Shown: positions 24,524 to 34,219 of the stretch, piece by piece
How the letters are laid out: the number at the start of each line of letters is the position of its first letter
How positions within the stretch are numbered: the first letter of the stretch is position 1
Origin: an uncultured bacterium
Lineage (GTDB): Bacteria; Elusimicrobiota; Elusimicrobia; Elusimicrobiales; Elusimicrobiaceae
Direction: 5' to 3'
NCBI GenBank assembly: GCA_949294095.1
Contig: CASFFZ010000001.1
Span: 124,001-188,000 of the forward strand
DNA: 64,000 bases
Program-made: the position numbers and the translations under genes
The notes under the pieces: generated by a model
Databases searched by the model: none
The model's input: the letters and a program-made list of their open reading frames with translations, nothing else
Told to the model about the DNA's origin: nothing

Positions 24524-27500
24524 TCAGAATTGCACCGTTACGTTGGCCGCCACATTGTAGGCCGTATAATCTTCGGTTTCCACATACGCGTGGTTGAGCA
24601 GCGTAAACCCGCCGCCTACGGTAAAGCGCAGGTTTTGCGAAAGTTCATAATCCAGCGAGGTGCTGAAATCAAATTTTTTGTAGTTTTCCTTTACTTCCAC
24701 CGGAGAGCGTTTGTCCGTATACGAAAAAGTGGTATTCCAAATCACGCGGTTGGTGGCGTTGTACATTTTATTGATAAACGGCAGTTTAAAACCGCGCGGG
24801 AGGTTGAAGTCCCAGCGGAGGTTCAGGCTGGGGGTGGTTTCGGTGCTGCTTTCGCTGATCTGGCCCGCCACCAGCCATTTTTCGTGCGACGTGTGCAGCA
24901 GTTTGGGCGTAACACGCATGGAACCGATGTAAAAAGAAGTCTGGGCCGAAATATCGTTATCCTCAATGCGCTCCAAGCTGGTGCCGGCGCGCAAGTCCGT
25001 CTTGTCGGAGTTTTTGCGCGTATAGTTAAGCACCGTATCAAAATAATTAAACAGCATAAACCGCAAGTCCCCCCCGTACTGGGTGGTGTATTGTTCATCC
25101 GTCCCCGGGGTGGTTTGCTCCACCCAGCTGTAGCGCAGTTTTAAGTTGGACGAGCTGAACCAGCGGCCGCCGTAAAAGAATTTTTCCAAGTCGGAAATGG
25201 AAAACGTCATATCCGGCAAGGTCAAGCTGGTGGAGTCATACAGTGTGCCGGTTTGGTCGTTGGTTTGCAGGGTGCGGGTAAAGTTGTTAATCAGCGAAAT
25301 CGTCTTTAACGGGGCGGCGGCGCCTTCCAGGTTGTACTGCGAAAGCGGGCTCCAGCGCTGGGTGGAGGTGAACGTGTCGCGCAAGGTTAAGCTCTTGCGA
25401 TAGCCGTATTCGCCTACGTCTTTTAACGAACTGCGGATCCACAAATCTTTGCGGGAGTCGTAGTCGCTGTCCACGTCGTACCAGGAGTCCGCGTCCTGGA
25501 TGCGGTAACTGGAAGAAATGACAAACGTGTTAAAGAGCTTGCTGTTGGGTAAAATTTCATTTCCGTTTAGCGTCAGCGAGATGCCGCCGTCTGCATTGCG
25601 GTTGATGGTTTTTACTTCCCCCACCCCCACGGTTACCTGCTGCCCGGCGGCGTTAAGCGTTTTGGCCGTCAGGTTGTTGCTTTCCACAGTACTGATGTTG
25701 TAACTGACCGACGGCGCCAGCCATTTGGTAATTTTCCACGTGCTGTTAAAACCGGTGTTCTGGCTCATGGCTTTAGGATAGCTGATATTTTGGGCGGAAG
25801 TTTCCTGATAGGTGGTGCGGTCTTCCTTGCTTTTGCTTAAACTGTAGCTGGGGGTAAAGTTAAAATTATTCGTCGGCTGGTACGTAACCTTCATATTCAT
25901 TTTTTGGGTGTTTTCGTCGGTATTGTAGTAATTGTCAGACTCCAAATGCCGCACCCGGTCGTAATCAATGGACGAGTCGGTAATATGGTACCCGGCCGTA
26001 ATGTTTTTAAACGCACCGGCCGAATGCGTCAGCGTGGCGCCGTAGGTGCGGGCGTCGTCCTTGCGTTTCATGGCGTCGTACTCCACCTGATCTAGGGTAT
26101 ATTCCAAGCCGATCTGCGGGAAATTGTCCTTTTTAAAATCCCCGCGCACCACCGCGTTCTGCCGCTCCACTTTGCCTTTATCCAGCAAGCTGATGGTATT
26201 GTAATCCGTGGTATCCGTTACCAAGGGGGTTACGGTGCTGGAACGGGTTAAATTGGCCTGCATGGGAAATTCTTTAATTTTATCCACTTTCAGGAAGTAT
26301 TCTTCCTGCGTAACTTCCTGATTTTTGGATACGGCCAGCGGCGTTTCAAAATTGCTGTCCTGATACTTATACTTCGCGCCCGCACTGCCCCAGCCGTCCA
26401 GGTTTACCACTACATCTCCCTTATACGCCGTACCTTCCAGCGTAATGGCCTCGGCCAAGTGAATGACATTCAGCCACACTTCGCCCTGGCTGCCCAAAGC
26501 GGTTACCTGCTCCAACACTGCCGTATACGCTTTGCCGTCTTCCAGCGTAACCGCATACGAACCGTCCGCCTGGGCGGAAACGGTTTTTACCGCGCCCGCA
26601 GAAACCATAAAATTTTCATCGCCGTACAGCGCAAGCCCCGGCTGCAAAATGCCGCGGGCAAAAAGGGTTTGCGTGGTATCTGCCTGCGTAAACGTATATG
26701 TATAGCGGCTTTCGGCCTGCACGCCCGTGAACATCAAGCTGACTTCCCGGAAGTTAAGCAGCCCGCCCGGCCCCCGGTGATGCACCACCCGCACGTTGTA
26801 AGAGGGATCCGATATATTTTCAAACGAGTCGGGCACACCGTCCATGTCCGTATCCACCATTCGCAGGGAAATCAGCCGCCAGCCGCGGAAATCGGTGGGT
26901 ACGATAATCTTGTCAAAATTGTCTTCCGTACCCACTTTTAAAAAGAACTCCGTACCGGGCTGGTTTAACGGGCGGGCGCCGCCCTGCTCCATGGCGCCGT
27001 GCAGCAGAAAGCGAAATTCCCGGTGCTGGGTAAAATCCATACTGGAAAAGTTGCGGTTGGCATAGCGTTCGCCGGCCGGATTGTTTTCCGTGCTGTCGTC
27101 CCGCACGGGGGAAAGGCCGATGGTATTGAATTTGATGTTCAGGGCCTGATCCAAGGCGTTGGCCGAACCGGTGGCCTGCTTGTAATTATTTACCGAGCCG
27201 TACAAATAATTAAATACCGTCAGGCCGTCGCCGGTCGTATCGGCGAAAATGGGCTCGTAGTTGGTGTTGTCCACGTTATTAATGCCCGCTACGGAAAAAA
27301 CATCCGGGTCGGTTTCGTTTTGGGCGTTCCACGCCGTGCCGGACAGAGAGACATTGGCAATTTTAATCTGCCCTTTGAGCTTGCCGGCGCGTCTCATTTC
27401 GTCGGTTATTTTAAGTGTAATACGCAGGTGGCGCACGGCCGTCCACTGGGCTTTTTCATCGGTGGAAAGCAACAGCGGCATGGTGTAGGTCGTCCAAGCC

Positions 27501-30178
27501 GTATTGGACGCCGTATTGTTGACCATCCCGTCAATAGACGCCCCCGCAAAACCGAAGTTCCCCTGCGTGGGGATGCTTTCGGCATCATAAACGCCGTTGC
27601 CGTTTAAGTCCTGCGTATCAATGCGTCCGTTGGGCTGGGATTCGGGATTGTAGATGTTGTTTACAAACGGGTTATAGCGTTCTTCCGTGCCGTCCGGGTT
27701 GGTAAACAACCAACCAATATCTTCATTGGGTGCGAGGGTATTGCGGCAGTAAATGTCTTCGGTTTTGGGAACGTTGGTGCCGCATTGGGTGTTCATGCCA
27801 ATGGAAGAATCGGAGTATTCGGAAATGTTTCCGAAGGCAAAGTTGACCTGCGGGCCGTTTGCTTCGCCCAGCATGGTCAGCTCAAAGGAGGTTTTGCTGG
27901 ATAAATCCATCCCGCTTTGACTCAGCGGATAGACGATGGAAACTTCGTCGCGGCCTTCCTCGTCCAAAAACGGCTGCCCGGTGTTGGGGTTTATGGTGGT
28001 GGCCGGAAGCGTGAAATCGTAATTCAACACCAGCACTTGCTGTTTGTCGTTATAATTGGCGATGGAGTGCGGGTTGATTTCCAGCGAGGGCAAATCCTGC
28101 GTATCCCAATGGATAGAGTTTAAGAAAGCGGGTTTTCCGCTGGGGTTGGAAGCGAAAATCCAGTCCCTGAAAATGCGCGAGCCGGCCACCTGCTCGGTGG
28201 CTTCGTTCATACTGTCCACCATGGCGTAGCCAAACAAGTTCTGGTTTTTTTGGCTCTTGGCAATTTCGGCGCTGAAATCCACCGACAAAGGCTCCGCCAG
28301 CCGGATGTCCTTGCCGTTAATATCCGCCCCGTAAACGAGCAAATCTTTCGCGTAGTTGCCTACCTGCGGAACGGTGTTGGGTTTTTCGCCGCTTTCTTTG
28401 AGCATGGTAGCGCCCATGATGATTTTATCAAACAGTTTATAATCCAACCGGCCGCCCATTACCGAGTTGTTGGAGCTGGAGCCGGTGGTCGTGTCGTAGG
28501 TAATGTCAATGACGGAATTTTCCGTAATTTCATCCCCTTTGTAGAAGGTGATAAAACCGGAGGTATAGTCAATATAATAATCGTTGTTGCGCGTGAGGGT
28601 GCGGCCGTTTAGTTTGACGGTCTCGGATTCAATCACGATACCCGACTCTATAAAATACGTCTTCACGGTAGATTCGTACTGAATCTTGAACGTCAGGTTT
28701 TTAGAAGAAGTCGGCGTGGTGCCGTACAGGCCGGCATCGTTGATGCGGTAGGCCAAGTCAAAAATACCGCTGTCAAAATCCACGTCAATATACGTGGGAT
28801 AGGAATAATAGGGGCTGGTAAGCGCCTGGCCGTTGGCGTCTTGCAGCTGCAAAATAAAATTTCCTTTCCCGTTATCCTGCGTAATTTTCTGCGCGCCGAT
28901 GTTGTAATACGTTTTCAGTTCCAGCTTGTTGGCCGTTTCGGTAATCATGGCGGTGCCGGTTTCGATGGATTTATCGTTCTCGGTTTTAATCAGCTTAATC
29001 GTGCCCGGCTTGCCCAGCACATTGCTTAACTGGTTGCCGCGGGTGTCGCGGTAGTCCACGGCGATGACGCTCTCCGCCGTAACGGTGCGTTTGAACGTAA
29101 TAATGCCGCTTGCATAATCTACCGTATAGTCCACGCCGCGCGTCAACAGCTGCCACTTGGCGGGATATTCCGTGCTGCCCAGGGCATCGGTGGCAATGCG
29201 GTCTATCGGCACGTAATCGGAGGAGGTGGAGGAATCGTTGCTGTAGTAGTATATTTCTTCCGTTCCGGGCGAGATGCTGCCCATTACCGTGCGCCACTCA
29301 TCATACGCGGTGCGGTCTACCGGATAGCGGATGCTGCCGCCGTCGTCAATATACGGGCGGACGTTGCCGCCGAACGTCAAATCGTAATAAGTGCGGCGCA
29401 GATAGGAAGTATCCGCCAGCGAAATAATTTCCGACACGCTGCTGCCGATAAATTGCTTTTGTTTGCTGGAACCTTTGGTTTGCGAACCGATTAAATACAA
29501 ATTGGCGTTCTTGTGCTGCAAGTGCATTTTGGCGCCGAACAACTGTTTTTGATAGGCGATAAACTCCGTCTCCGGCAGCGATAAATTAATATCCCCAAAT
29601 TCGGCCAGCTGTACCAATTCCCCCGGTTTGCCGCGGTAAGCCACCGAAATGGTTTTTTCCTCTTCGCGCTGGTCGTCGTAGTCAATATCCACAAACACGC
29701 GTTCCAAAATTTTACCCTGCATTTTAAGCTGCATTTCCTGCTGCATTTCAAAGGTGCTGGTGTTGCGTTTATCAATATCGTTATTGGAATCCTGTTTGTA
29801 TTTTTGAGCCGCCATTTGAAACCCCAGCACATACCGCCCGGTTAAAGCGATGCTGGTGCCGTAGAGCGGCAGGGAGAGCGTAGGGTTTAAAAGCGTTAAA
29901 TCGGGGATCGGCTCCGGTTCGTTGTCCAGCTTATACGATCCTTCCACCGAGGTAACCGCTTGGCGCCAGAACTCGTTGGTAAATTTAAGCAGCTGGGCGT
30001 CGTCCGGCGGGTCTTGAATTGCGAGGGCGGCTTCTTCTTTTTCGGCTTGGTCTTGGGCAAAAATGTCGTATTGGTCACGGTCTACCAGGGTGTACGGCAA
30101 CGATTCGGCGCCGGCCGGAGGGGCGGCGACGAATTGCAAAATAAGCAGCAGGGCCACAGGCAGCCGCAGCATTTTCAT
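24524..30178 (-). CDS. Giant SprA-like outer-membrane beta-barrel protein
   Basis: 1884 aa with a signal peptide (about 1-24, ending AGAES). Residues ~90-400 resemble the SprA/Sov N-terminal region: an Asp/Glu-rich YDDQREEE stretch, then EFGDINLSLPETEF, YQKQLFGAKMHLQ and IGSQTKGSSKQKQF, followed by GVDYTVDYASGIITF. The middle holds aspartate-rich loops (DTDMDGVPDSFE, DLNGNGVYD) that could bind calcium. The C-terminal ~700 residues alternate as beta-strands and end in an aromatic residue (VAANVTVQF), like an outer-membrane barrel. SprA is the type IX secretion translocon of Bacteroidota; no other T9SS gene is seen here. Bacteroidota SprA is longer (about 2400 aa). Downstream comF is 4 bp away. 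Confidence 0.6.
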   Translation of the reverse strand: MKMLRLPVALLLILQFVAAPPAGAESLPYTLVDRDQYDIFAQDQAEKEEAALAIQDPPDDAQLLKFTNEFWRQAVTSVEGSYKLDNEPEPIPDLTLLNPTLSLPLYGTSIALTGRYVLGFQMAAQKYKQDSNNDIDKRNTSTFEMQQEMQLKMQGKILERVFVDIDYDDQREEEKTISVAYRGKPGELVQLAEFGDINLSLPETEFIAYQKQLFGAKMHLQHKNANLYLIGSQTKGSSKQKQFIGSSVSEIISLADTSYLRRTYYDLTFGGNVRPYIDDGGSIRYPVDRTAYDEWRTVMGSISPGTEEIYYYSNDSSTSSDYVPIDRIATDALGSTEYPAKWQLLTRGVDYTVDYASGIITFKRTVTAESVIAVDYRDTRGNQLSNVLGKPGTIKLIKTENDKSIETGTAMITETANKLELKTYYNIGAQKITQDNGKGNFILQLQDANGQALTSPYYSYPTYIDVDFDSGIFDLAYRINDAGLYGTTPTSSKNLTFKIQYESTVKTYFIESGIVIESETVKLNGRTLTRNNDYYIDYTSGFITFYKGDEITENSVIDITYDTTTGSSSNNSVMGGRLDYKLFDKIIMGATMLKESGEKPNTVPQVGNYAKDLLVYGADINGKDIRLAEPLSVDFSAEIAKSQKNQNLFGYAMVDSMNEATEQVAGSRIFRDWIFASNPSGKPAFLNSIHWDTQDLPSLEINPHSIANYNDKQQVLVLNYDFTLPATTINPNTGQPFLDEEGRDEVSIVYPLSQSGMDLSSKTSFELTMLGEANGPQVNFAFGNISEYSDSSIGMNTQCGTNVPKTEDIYCRNTLAPNEDIGWLFTNPDGTEERYNPFVNNIYNPESQPNGRIDTQDLNGNGVYDAESIPTQGNFGFAGASIDGMVNNTASNTAWTTYTMPLLLSTDEKAQWTAVRHLRITLKITDEMRRAGKLKGQIKIANVSLSGTAWNAQNETDPDVFSVAGINNVDNTNYEPIFADTTGDGLTVFNYLYGSVNNYKQATGSANALDQALNIKFNTIGLSPVRDDSTENNPAGERYANRNFSSMDFTQHREFRFLLHGAMEQGGARPLNQPGTEFFLKVGTEDNFDKIIVPTDFRGWRLISLRMVDTDMDGVPDSFENISDPSYNVRVVHHRGPGGLLNFREVSLMFTGVQAESRYTYTFTQADTTQTLFARGILQPGLALYGDENFMVSAGAVKTVSAQADGSYAVTLEDGKAYTAVLEQVTALGSQGEVWLNVIHLAEAITLEGTAYKGDVVVNLDGWGSAGAKYKYQDSNFETPLAVSKNQEVTQEEYFLKVDKIKEFPMQANLTRSSTVTPLVTDTTDYNTISLLDKGKVERQNAVVRGDFKKDNFPQIGLEYTLDQVEYDAMKRKDDARTYGATLTHSAGAFKNITAGYHITDSSIDYDRVRHLESDNYYNTDENTQKMNMKVTYQPTNNFNFTPSYSLSKSKEDRTTYQETSAQNISYPKAMSQNTGFNSTWKITKWLAPSVSYNISTVESNNLTAKTLNAAGQQVTVGVGEVKTINRNADGGISLTLNGNEILPNSKLFNTFVISSSYRIQDADSWYDVDSDYDSRKDLWIRSSLKDVGEYGYRKSLTLRDTFTSTQRWSPLSQYNLEGAAAPLKTISLINNFTRTLQTNDQTGTLYDSTSLTLPDMTFSISDLEKFFYGGRWFSSSNLKLRYSWVEQTTPGTDEQYTTQYGGDLRFMLFNYFDTVLNYTRKNSDKTDLRAGTSLERIEDNDISAQTSFYIGSMRVTPKLLHTSHEKWLVAGQISESSTETTPSLNLRWDFNLPRGFKLPFINKMYNATNRVIWNTTFSYTDKRSPVEVKENYKKFDFSTSLDYELSQNLRFTVGGGFTLLNHAYVETEDYTAYNVAANVTVQF

Positions 30179-30260
30179 AAGAAGAAAAAATACCTCATTA
30201 TTTCATTCTATAATATTTACCCTTTCTCTACCGTCCCCATTTATCGCTTTTTGCGCGCAT

Positions 30261-30289
30261 CAAAAAAGCCCCCTTTCGGGAGCTTTTTA
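30261..30289 (-). terminator. Terminator after the protease gene
   Basis: AAAGCTCCC / GGGGGCTTTT-type hairpin with flanking A/T-runs between the protease stop and the SprA-like gene. Confidence 0.7.
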
Positions 30290-30304
30290 AAACCGGTATT
30301 TCCC

Positions 30305-31480
30305 TTACGAAATGCCGACGGGAATCGTCCTGTCCACAAACCGGTGTTTCACAATTTCAAATTCCAGCACGTCCCCCGGCCGCACGTCCGGGAACAGTTT
30401 TTCCGCATGTTCCGGGTCAAAAGGCCCCGGATATTTAGGCAAATACACTTTTTGCAACAATGTGCCCGAAGCGTCAAAATGATAGACCCAGCCGATGTTT
30501 TCCTCCGCTTGCAGCTGCACAAATTTGCGCCCGTATACTTTAAATACCATTGGCGGCAGGCGAAGGCCTTGCTCCACGCTGCCCACCAGCCACTCCAAGG
30601 TTTGGCGGGCATTCACGGCAAACACCAGCCCGCGCTCCGGATCGTGCCCGCTGTAAATCCCGACCACCCGGCCCTGCGCGTCTAAAACGGGGCTGCCGCA
30701 CAAACCGTTAAACTCTTCCGACACGTCCGGACTGTCCATCACAATTTTAATTCCCTGCGCAAGCGTTACTTTTAACTCATCGATGCGGGCAAATCCTTCG
30801 GAAGCATAGGGGCTGCCCCACACCACCAATTCATTTCCCTTCTGCGGAAGGGAGGGCGCCAATTTTAAAGGGTGTACATACGATTGCACCTCTTGCGGCA
30901 ACGCAATGATGGCGGCATCCGGCGCATTAATGCCAAACGAGCCTGCCGCATTGACCACCAACCCATTATACAGAACCGGCTCGCCCTGTTCGGGATAAAT
31001 TCTTACCGCCACGGTATTTCCCCGCCGCCCTACCACATGATACGATACCACCGCATACAAACGGCCCGAGCCCGCCCGCACCACAAATCCGCTGCCCATC
31101 AGTTCCCCGCTGGCTCTGCCCACCACTTCCACCAAAGACGAACGAATATGTTTTTCAGTTTGTGCCAACGTGGGCTGTGCCTGCTGGGCCTGCTGGGCCA
31201 AGGCGGCACGAATTCGTCGGTTTACGATGGCCTCCGTGCGCATAGCCGCCTGCCGGCGGGCTGCAATTCCCGCTCGGTCGGCCGCGCACCCCTTTGCCGC
31301 CTGAACGGCGCCCGCGGCGGAACACATTTTTTCCGGCGCGTAGCGCAGGCCGTGCAGCAGGTTTTTTTCTATGGGGGTACTGCGCAATCCGCCGCTTAGG
31401 ATATTTTTAACCGGCACTTTTTGCGCATACGAAAATCCGCCCAAGCATAAACACAAAAAAAGGAAAATATACTTCTTCAT
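30305..31480 (-). CDS. Secreted trypsin-fold protease with Cys at the nucleophile position
   Basis: 391 aa. Signal peptide 1-19 (ends GFSYAQ). A Gln/Ala-rich helical segment (about 55-110) precedes a chymotrypsin-like domain (about 112-300): candidate His148 in VVSYHVV, Asp188 in NAPDAAIIAL, and GLCGSPVLD where Cys261 occupies the position of the catalytic Ser of GDSGGP. A beta-rich C-terminal region of ~80 residues follows. The start at 31480 (MKKYIFLFL) was chosen for the signal peptide; the open frame extends upstream without support. Exported, substrate unknown; transcribed just before the SprA-like gene but separated by a terminator. Confidence 0.75.
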   Translation of the reverse strand: MKKYIFLFLCLCLGGFSYAQKVPVKNILSGGLRSTPIEKNLLHGLRYAPEKMCSAAGAVQAAKGCAADRAGIAARRQAAMRTEAIVNRRIRAALAQQAQQAQPTLAQTEKHIRSSLVEVVGRASGELMGSGFVVRAGSGRLYAVVSYHVVGRRGNTVAVRIYPEQGEPVLYNGLVVNAAGSFGINAPDAAIIALPQEVQSYVHPLKLAPSLPQKGNELVVWGSPYASEGFARIDELKVTLAQGIKIVMDSPDVSEEFNGLCGSPVLDAQGRVVGIYSGHDPERGLVFAVNARQTLEWLVGSVEQGLRLPPMVFKVYGRKFVQLQAEENIGWVYHFDASGTLLQKVYLPKYPGPFDPEHAEKLFPDVRPGDVLEFEIVKHRFVDRTIPVGIS

Positions 31481-31604
31481 GCTTTTATTATATCCGCTCG
31501 GCCCGGCTCTCGCCAGAGCCAAAAGGCCTATATAGGGGCTGGGCCCCGCTACGGCAAGCGATTTCTTCAGCGGGTCGGTTTGATATTTTGTTAGAATAAT
31601 ATAT

Positions 31605-32699
31605 ATGCGTGTCAGCATCTTTACCAAATACATTGCAAAAAGTCTCCTGACGTTTTTTTTCGGCGTACTGGGCGTGCTGACTTTTGTTATTTTCATGAAT
31701 CAGTTCATCCGCATCCTGGACATGGCCATGACGTACGGCACCAGTTTCGGCTGGATTGTTTCTTCCCTTTTAAACGTGTTGCCCAATGTGTTTTGCTTAA
31801 GTGCGCCGATGGCTTTTCAAATTGCCATTTTGCTGACGCTGACCAACATGAGCGAACACGGCGAGCTGATTGCATTGCGGGCGGCCGGGTTTTCGTTTAA
31901 AGAGATCATCCGCCCCCTTCTTATTTGTGCCCTGGGGTTAACCGTTGTGCTGTTTGTCATGCAAAACTGGCTTACCCCCCGCAGTTACAAACGCCTCTTA
32001 GACCGCCGCAGCGAAGCCCGAAGCAAAATTACCAAAGTAAATTTGGAACCGAAAACATTTTTGAATTTGGGAGAATGGGACTTGTATCTGGAAAACCTGG
32101 ATAAAGACACCGACGTGGCCCATCAAATCCATTTAATTAAAAAAGAAGACAGCGGCGCCCTGAGCACCAAAGTAAACGCCTCTTCGGGCAAAGTGATTTT
32201 AACCAATACCGCCATCGGCCTGCAGCTCCAAGACGGCCAAATGCAGCGGCTGGATGCCCAAGACCCCTCTTCCTTCATTGCCGCGAATTTTGACGAGTAT
32301 ATTATGAGCATTTCCCTCCTAAAGGCTCAATACCGCCGCTTGCGCGTGGGGGAAATGTCCACCACCAAACTGCTTAGACGCATGCGCCAAATGCCCTTGG
32401 ATGCCGAAACCGTCAACGAATACCGCACCGAAATCAGCATGCGAAACGTGCTGGCCTTCTCCCCGATTGTATTGCTGTTTGTCAGCTGCCCGATCGGATT
32501 TTCGTTTGGGAAAAGAACCAATAAGGGCTGGGGAATGCTTTTTAGCGTGATCATCATTTTTACTTTTTATTTATTAATGACGCTGGGCCTCTCTTTAGGG
32601 AAAAAATACGGTTGGATTGCCTACCCCGGCCCATGGCTGCCGATTGTAGCCGGCATTTTTGCAGCCCGCTACCTGTGGAAAAAGAGGTTAAACATCTAA
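31605..32699 (+). CDS. lptF: LPS export permease LptF-like (YjgP/YjgQ family)
   Basis: 364 aa. TM helices at about 10-30, 55-80, 95-120 and three near 285-360, with a periplasmic beta-jellyroll between; the family layout of LptF/LptG. N-terminus FTKYIAKSLLTFFFGVLGV is typical. With LptB2 it extracts LPS from the inner membrane and feeds the Lpt bridge. TAGAAT with TGT in front ends 7 nt before the ATG. Followed immediately by its partner. Confidence 0.88.
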   Translation: MRVSIFTKYIAKSLLTFFFGVLGVLTFVIFMNQFIRILDMAMTYGTSFGWIVSSLLNVLPNVFCLSAPMAFQIAILLTLTNMSEHGELIALRAAGFSFKEIIRPLLICALGLTVVLFVMQNWLTPRSYKRLLDRRSEARSKITKVNLEPKTFLNLGEWDLYLENLDKDTDVAHQIHLIKKEDSGALSTKVNASSGKVILTNTAIGLQLQDGQMQRLDAQDPSSFIAANFDEYIMSISLLKAQYRRLRVGEMSTTKLLRRMRQMPLDAETVNEYRTEISMRNVLAFSPIVLLFVSCPIGFSFGKRTNKGWGMLFSVIIIFTFYLLMTLGLSLGKKYGWIAYPGPWLPIVAGIFAARYLWKKRLNI

Positions 32700-32700
32700 T

Positions 32701-33786
32701 ATGCGGATTTATTTCTATATCGCCCGAAAATTCTGGGGGCCTTTTTTCTTTGCGCTGGGCGTGTTTACGGCGCTGGTGGTGCTGGGCGATACCTTTGAAA
32801 AAATGAAAAACCTGGGCAACGGCGTAACCACCATGACGGATTTGCTGGCCTACTCGCTGGCTACTTTTCCCAACTGGCTGGCCACCATTATGCCGGTTGC
32901 CTGCCTGCTGGGCGCCATTTCCGTCATCTCCGAAATGGTGGCCAACGGCGAATGGACGGCTTGCGTGGCCAGCGGCTTTGCTCCGCGGCAATTGTTCAAG
33001 CCCGTCATCCTCTGCATTTTGGGCGTGGTGCTGGGCACGATGGCGCTGCAGGAATTTGTCATCCCGCCGTTAAATGCCAAGTCCGAACGCATTTACAATA
33101 CCCGCATTAACCCCTCGGAACATCCCTTTAACCCCGATGCGGAACAGGACGTTATTTTAAAAATTTCTCCCAACCAAATGTTGTTTGCCAAAGAAGTGAA
33201 CCTTAAAGAGGGCACCATGAACCGCGTTTCCCTGGATACCTACGACGCCGGATGGAACATCGCCAACCAAATTGTAGCCGACCAAATGGTGTGGAACCCG
33301 GATACCAAAAGCTGGCTTTTTTCCAAGGGCATTCAGCGCGTGTTCATAGACCCGATGGACACCACGGAAGAATCTTTTGATACGGCCGATTCGCCCGTGC
33401 GCTTGGATCCGTCCGACATGGCCATAGACCGCACCGATAACAAACTCCTCAGCATCCGCGAGCTGTACAAACGCATTCATTTTTTTAAGAAAAGCGGCCT
33501 TTCCTCCTATGCGGCGCAAACGATGCTTCAATCCAAGCTGGCCACCCCGTTTGTTACGCTTATTATGTGCCTGCTCGGCATGCCTTTTGCCATCAGCGTG
33601 CGGCGCAAAAGCAAAATTTTAAACATCATTGCTTCGCTGGTAATCGCTTTTACCTTTTGGTGGCTGATTACGATGTTTACCTCTATCGGCGAAAACGGGT
33701 ACATCAACCCCTATTTGGCCGGCTGGGGCCCCGTGCTGGTGTTTGCGGTAGTCGTATTTTTTGAATTTAAATGGCTTAAGTTGTAA
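32701..33786 (+). CDS. lptG: LPS export permease LptG-like (YjgP/YjgQ family)
   Basis: 361 aa with the same topology as the gene 1 bp upstream: TM segments at 12-35, 50-75, 95-120, and three at about 275-360 around a periplasmic domain. N-terminus YIARKFWGPFFFALGVFTAL. Assigned as LptG by order; sequence alone does not separate F from G firmly. The pair shows that the organism exports LPS or a related glycolipid and has an outer membrane. Confidence 0.87.
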   Translation: MRIYFYIARKFWGPFFFALGVFTALVVLGDTFEKMKNLGNGVTTMTDLLAYSLATFPNWLATIMPVACLLGAISVISEMVANGEWTACVASGFAPRQLFKPVILCILGVVLGTMALQEFVIPPLNAKSERIYNTRINPSEHPFNPDAEQDVILKISPNQMLFAKEVNLKEGTMNRVSLDTYDAGWNIANQIVADQMVWNPDTKSWLFSKGIQRVFIDPMDTTEESFDTADSPVRLDPSDMAIDRTDNKLLSIRELYKRIHFFKKSGLSSYAAQTMLQSKLATPFVTLIMCLLGMPFAISVRRKSKILNIIASLVIAFTFWWLITMFTSIGENGYINPYLAGWGPVLVFAVVVFFEFKWLKL

Positions 33787-33801
33787 AATTTTCCGTCGGC
33801 C

Positions 33802-33840
33802 AATAAAAAAGCCGCCTGCTGATGCAGGCGGCTTTTTAAA
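33802..33840. terminator. Bidirectional terminator lptG / response regulator
   Basis: AAAAAGCCGCCTGC / GCAGGCGGCTTTTT hairpin between convergent genes. Confidence 0.9.
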
Positions 33841-33850
33841 TTTAAACCCA

Positions 33851-34210
33851 TCAGTGCGATACCCGCTGAATGGCCGACAGCAGCTCATCGGTGTCAAACG
33901 GTTTATACAGCACGCCGTCCGCCCCCAGCCGCTGGGCTTCTTCCAAAATCGTATCCTGCCGCAAACCCGTTACAATCAGCACTTTTACCTGCGGCAAATG
34001 TTTTTTGAGTTTGGCCAAAATATCCAATCCGTTTTCCGTCGGAAAGAAAATATCCAGCAAAATCAGCCCCACTTCGTGGTTTTCTAATTTAGCGAACAGT
34101 TCCGCAGAACCGCCCGCTTCAAAAACAACTTCAAAACCGGATGATTCCAGCACATTTTTAATGGCTGAACGCAAAATGACAGAATCATCCACCAACGCTA
34201 TTTTCAACAT
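33851..34210 (-). CDS. Single-domain response regulator (CheY-like)
   Basis: 119 aa, a receiver domain only. Acidic pair in ALVDDS, phosphoacceptor Asp in GLILLDIFFP, Thr in LIVTGL, and Lys in LYKPFD. No output domain, so it acts by protein contact or as a phosphorelay step. The cognate kinase is not in the window. AGAGGAA precedes the ATG. It lies 9 bp after the phosphohexomutase gene on the same strand. Confidence 0.9.
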   Translation of the reverse strand: MLKIALVDDSVILRSAIKNVLESSGFEVVFEAGGSAELFAKLENHEVGLILLDIFFPTENGLDILAKLKKHLPQVKVLIVTGLRQDTILEEAQRLGADGVLYKPFDTDELLSAIQRVSH

Positions 34211-34219
34211 GCATTCCTC

